Part shown: positions 61,571 through 64,000 of the stretch, piece after piece
Layout of the letters: each line of letters starts with the position of its first letter
How positions within the stretch are numbered: position 1 is the first letter of the stretch
NCBI RefSeq assembly: GCF_000682695.1
Contig: NZ_AWFG01000012.1
Span: forward strand, 30,032-94,031
From: Hyphomonas chukchiensis
GTDB taxonomy: Bacteria > Pseudomonadota > Alphaproteobacteria > Caulobacterales > Hyphomonadaceae
DNA: 64,000 nucleotides
Direction of reading: 5' to 3'
Made by a program: the position numbers and the translations under genes
The notes under the pieces: model-generated
Database searches by the model: none
Told to the model about the DNA's origin: nothing
Seen by the model: the letters and a program-made list of their open reading frames with translations, nothing else

Positions 61571-62188
61571 TTAGCCCCGATGGGTCGAAACGCCGATCCA
61601 GATCGCAATCGCTGCCAGCACGAGGGCAAACCCGATACGGGCAGGCAGCGATGTGCGCCAGCGCTCAAGCGCCGTGCCCAATCCGGCGCCGAGGAAGACG
61701 ATGCCGACATGGATGATGATTGCCACGGCCAGGTGGATGAGGCCGAGCAGGATAATCTGTGCCCAGACAGGGCCGGAAGCGGGATCGACGAACTGACCGA
61801 CAACGACGATATAGAAGAGCAGGGCCTTGGGATTGAGGATATTGGCGATCAATCCGCGCCGGAAGCCTTCCTGCCCGCCGCCCTGAACCGCTGAGGCCGA
61901 TCCGGTATCTGCAAAGGCTTCCCATGCGAGATAGAGCATGAAGGCGACCCCTGCCCAGCGCAGCGACTCATAGAGTACAGGCGATTCTGCGAGCAGTGCC
62001 GAGGCGCCTGTGGCTGCTGCCATCAGCTGGATCAGCAGGCCGAGCGTCACGCCCGCCACAGCCATGAGTCCGGCCCGCCAGCCCGACTTTGCGGAGAGGG
62101 CCGCCAGCCAGCCCATATTGGGACCGGGTGTCAGTTCAACCGCTGCCATGGCGATGAGGAAGGCAGCCCAGTTGACATGGCCGAGCAT
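61571..62188 (-). CDS. LysE/RhtB family exporter
   Basis: 205 residues from the ATG at 62188, with six predicted helices. MAAVELTPGPNMGWLAALSA contains the TPGPN signature, and NILNPKALLFYIVVV follows. It is distinct in sequence from the LysE protein at 23561-24184. The start lies 1 base after the serine hydrolase stop, so the two are coupled. Confidence 0.88.
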   Translation of the reverse strand: MLGHVNWAAFLIAMAAVELTPGPNMGWLAALSAKSGWRAGLMAVAGVTLGLLIQLMAAATGASALLAESPVLYESLRWAGVAFMLYLAWEAFADTGSASAVQGGGQEGFRRGLIANILNPKALLFYIVVVGQFVDPASGPVWAQIILLGLIHLAVAIIIHVGIVFLGAGLGTALERWRTSLPARIGFALVLAAIAIWIGVSTHRG

Positions 62189-62189
62189 G

Positions 62190-63314
62190 TCAGAGGCAAC
62201 CGTAGACGGCGTTGACCAGCGCGACAGCGCGAGGGTCGCCGACAAGGACATTGGACTGCTTGTTCATGACATAGACGCAGGTGAGGCGCCGGTCGGAATC
62301 GGCAATCGCCATGGATCCGCCCCAGCCGCAATGGCCGAGAGCCTCAGGGTTTGGTCCGAAGAAGCCATGCGTGTTGCGCATGATGCCAGCGCCGAAGCTG
62401 GTCGACATGTTGAGCACGAGGTCCGGTCCGTCGACGCGGGAGCGGACGAGACTGGCAAAGGCCTCATCCGGCATCAGTGCCTTGCCCGCAACTGCGCCGC
62501 GATGGGCATAGGCATTATAGAGCGCAGCGACGCTTGCGGCGGTGCCGTGGCCATTCGCCGAGGGGATTTCGATCTCGCGCCAGATGGCGCCCCCGCGATT
62601 GGGCGAGGACCATTTGGTGCCGAAGGCGGCTTTCTTGGGGTCTGTCATCTCGCCGATTGAAGGAAGCGCCGTCGGCCGTTTGATGTCGGCGCAGCGGTCA
62701 TGCTCGCTGGCCGGCAGGCCGATATGGAAATCAATACCGTTCGGCGCGCAGACGTTTTCGCGAAGCCATGTGCCCAGCGTGACGCCGCTGATGCGCCGGA
62801 ACATCTCGCCGACGACATAGCCCCAGGTCGTCGGATGGTATCCGTGGGCAGTTCCAGGTGGCCACATGGGCGGCAGGGCGGCCAATGCGGCGGCGCAGGC
62901 GGGCGGATCGAGCCAGAGGTCAGGGTCGATCTCGTTGATGAAGCCGGGCAGGCCTGCCTGATGGCTGACGAACTGGCCGATCGTGACGGCGTCTTTACCC
63001 TCTGCGGCAAATTCAGGCCAGATTTTGGAAATCGGTGTTTCATATCCTTCAGCGAGATCCGCCACCACGGCTGCAAGGACGAGCGCGGAAATGCCTTTTG
63101 TCGTCGAGTAGACGGGCACCAGCGTTTGCGCGTCCCAAGGACGCTCCATCTTCCGGTCAGCCCAGCCGCCGAGCAGGTCGACAATGGGTTCACCGTCCAG
63201 CAGCACCGCGAAACCGGCGCCAAGCTCGCCATCATCCTCGAAATTCGCTTCGAAAGCGTCGCGGACGGGCTCGAAACCGGTGGCAACATGTCCTGATAGC
63301 GGAAACTCTGTCAT
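62190..63314 (-). CDS. Serine hydrolase (beta-lactamase/esterase EstB-like)
   Basis: 374 residues from the ATG at 63314. The active-site STTKG (SxxK) is near residue 71, a Tyr motif lies in HPTTWGYVVGEM (YxN-like position), and GHCGWGGSMAIADSDRR (HxGxxG type) ends the fold. No signal peptide is seen, pointing to a cytoplasmic class C-like esterase rather than a resistance enzyme. Confidence 0.88.
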   Translation of the reverse strand: MTEFPLSGHVATGFEPVRDAFEANFEDDGELGAGFAVLLDGEPIVDLLGGWADRKMERPWDAQTLVPVYSTTKGISALVLAAVVADLAEGYETPISKIWPEFAAEGKDAVTIGQFVSHQAGLPGFINEIDPDLWLDPPACAAALAALPPMWPPGTAHGYHPTTWGYVVGEMFRRISGVTLGTWLRENVCAPNGIDFHIGLPASEHDRCADIKRPTALPSIGEMTDPKKAAFGTKWSSPNRGGAIWREIEIPSANGHGTAASVAALYNAYAHRGAVAGKALMPDEAFASLVRSRVDGPDLVLNMSTSFGAGIMRNTHGFFGPNPEALGHCGWGGSMAIADSDRRLTCVYVMNKQSNVLVGDPRAVALVNAVYGCL

Positions 63315-63396
63315 GGCGGCCCTTTGGTCATCTTGATCTTTTTGAACAATGAGGCCACCCCTTCCCCAATCGCAAGTCAACCGTCAAGGACCGCCC

Positions 63397-64000
63397 ATGT
63401 CAGCCCAAGCCCACCGTCCGCGCCGTTCCTGCCTCTACATGCCCGGCGCCAATACACGCGCACTGGAAAAGGCAAAGGACCTGGCGGCCGATACGCTGAT
63501 CTTTGATCTGGAAGACGCCGTTGCGCCGGAAGCCAAGGCGGAAGCGCGCGCCGCTATTCTCAGCGCCGTTCAGGGCGGCGGCTATGGCCCCCGCGAGATC
63601 GTCGTGCGCATCAACGGTCTCGACACCGAATGGGGCGCGGACGACCTGAAAATGGCGGCAAAGTCTGGCGCAAACGCCATTCTCGCGCCGAAAGTCGTCT
63701 CCGGGGCGGATATTGACCGGTTGGACAAGGCACTTACGGCGGCTGGCGCGCCCGCCGATTTCGGGCTTTGGGTGATGATCGAAATGCCGCTCGCGATCCT
63801 CAATATCCAGGAGATTGCCGAAGCCGCGCACCGCACGCGCCTGACCACATTCGTCATGGGCACGAATGACCTGGCCAAGGAATATCGCGCACGCCCAACG
63901 CCTGACCGGCTGGCCTTCCAGACAGCGCTGGGCCTCAGCATGGCAGCGGCGCGGGCCTATGGCCTTATCGCAATTGATGGCGTCTATAATGACATCAAGA
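63397..64000 (+). CDS. HpcH/HpaI aldolase/citrate lyase family CoA ester lyase (partial)
   Basis: 201 codons to the window end; AAGGA precedes the ATG. RRSCLYMPGANTRALEKAKDLAADTLIFDLEDAVAPEAK is the CitE-type start, with the metal-binding glutamate later in LWVMIEMPLAIL. Members are beta-subunit-like lyases acting on (S)-malyl-CoA, citramalyl-CoA or 3-methylmalyl-CoA. The substrate is undetermined, and the last third is missing. Confidence 0.9.
   Translation, partial: MSAQAHRPRRSCLYMPGANTRALEKAKDLAADTLIFDLEDAVAPEAKAEARAAILSAVQGGGYGPREIVVRINGLDTEWGADDLKMAAKSGANAILAPKVVSGADIDRLDKALTAAGAPADFGLWVMIEMPLAILNIQEIAEAAHRTRLTTFVMGTNDLAKEYRARPTPDRLAFQTALGLSMAAARAYGLIAIDGVYNDIK

Noticed and set aside
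1..64000. Mobile elements, prophage, CRISPR arrays, tRNA or rRNA genes
   Set aside because: I saw no transposase or integrase, no regular repeat-spacer pattern and no sequence folding as a tRNA. Gene order looks like chromosomal core interspersed with ordinary accessory genes.

Overview
The window is about 62-65% GC by eye, gene-dense and free of visible mobile elements, CRISPR arrays, tRNA or rRNA genes. Gene content and order point to an alphaproteobacterium of the Caulobacterales/Hyphomonadaceae type: mnmE-mnmG-rsmG-parA-parB next to hemE-hemH-hemJ-rho, the hemE | ppsR-maf-aroE-coaE-dnaQ junction, secB, RcdA and TrcR family proteins, CtrA-type TTAA-N7-TTAA boxes and a cluster of GANTC (CcrM) sites. 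The assignment rests on synteny and family recognition; no database search was run.

The left part (1-18 kb) looks like a chromosome origin region. leuS (3' end), lptE and holA run rightward. parB, parA, rsmG, mnmG, mnmE, rho, hemJ, hemH and hemE all run leftward, away from 11.4 kb. ppsR, maf, aroE, coaE and dnaQ run rightward in a chain of 4-base overlaps. The only gene-free stretch over 300 bases (11413-11738) lies between hemE and ppsR. It holds two CtrA-type boxes, seven GANTC sites in 169 bases, DnaA-box-like sequences and a repeated GGGAGTCACA motif. Two palindromic parS sites sit inside rsmG and mnmG, about 7 kb from it. I interpret 11413-11738 as oriC with its parABS segregation locus.

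From 15 to 37 kb the genes are mixed. There is a secB / Tim44-like / mltA / smr envelope group, trcR, a quinone oxidoreductase, a DUF1192 protein and rcdA. These are followed by an acyltransferase with a TetR regulator, carbonic anhydrase, a LysE exporter, pyrophosphatase, a 2OG-oxygenase-like protein and a lipoprotein with a methyltransferase fold. Then come an Hsp20 gene with a probable ROSE RNA thermometer, GST, glycosyltransferase, a stand-alone RibD deaminase domain, gpmA, an AGE epimerase, an amidase, a prolyl oligopeptidase and a GNAT protein.

From 37.7 to 48.4 kb lies the usual alphaproteobacterial ffh - chorismate mutase - rpsP - rimM - trmD - rplS set. It is split by a terminator after rpsP, two secreted beta-gamma-crystallin genes on either side of rimM, and further accessory genes (glycosyltransferase, DUF6614, small membrane proteins, a GGDEF diguanylate cyclase). 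S16 and L19 both carry long Ala/Glu-rich tails.

From 48.4 kb to the end there is a LysR/epimerase divergent pair, an ATP-grasp-like protein and a dispersed leucine cluster (leuC, leuD, leuB, with GST, VOC, small lipoprotein and ABM-domain genes between). An amidohydrolase, asd, rarD, a second LysE exporter, a serine hydrolase and the start of a CitE-like CoA ester lyase follow.
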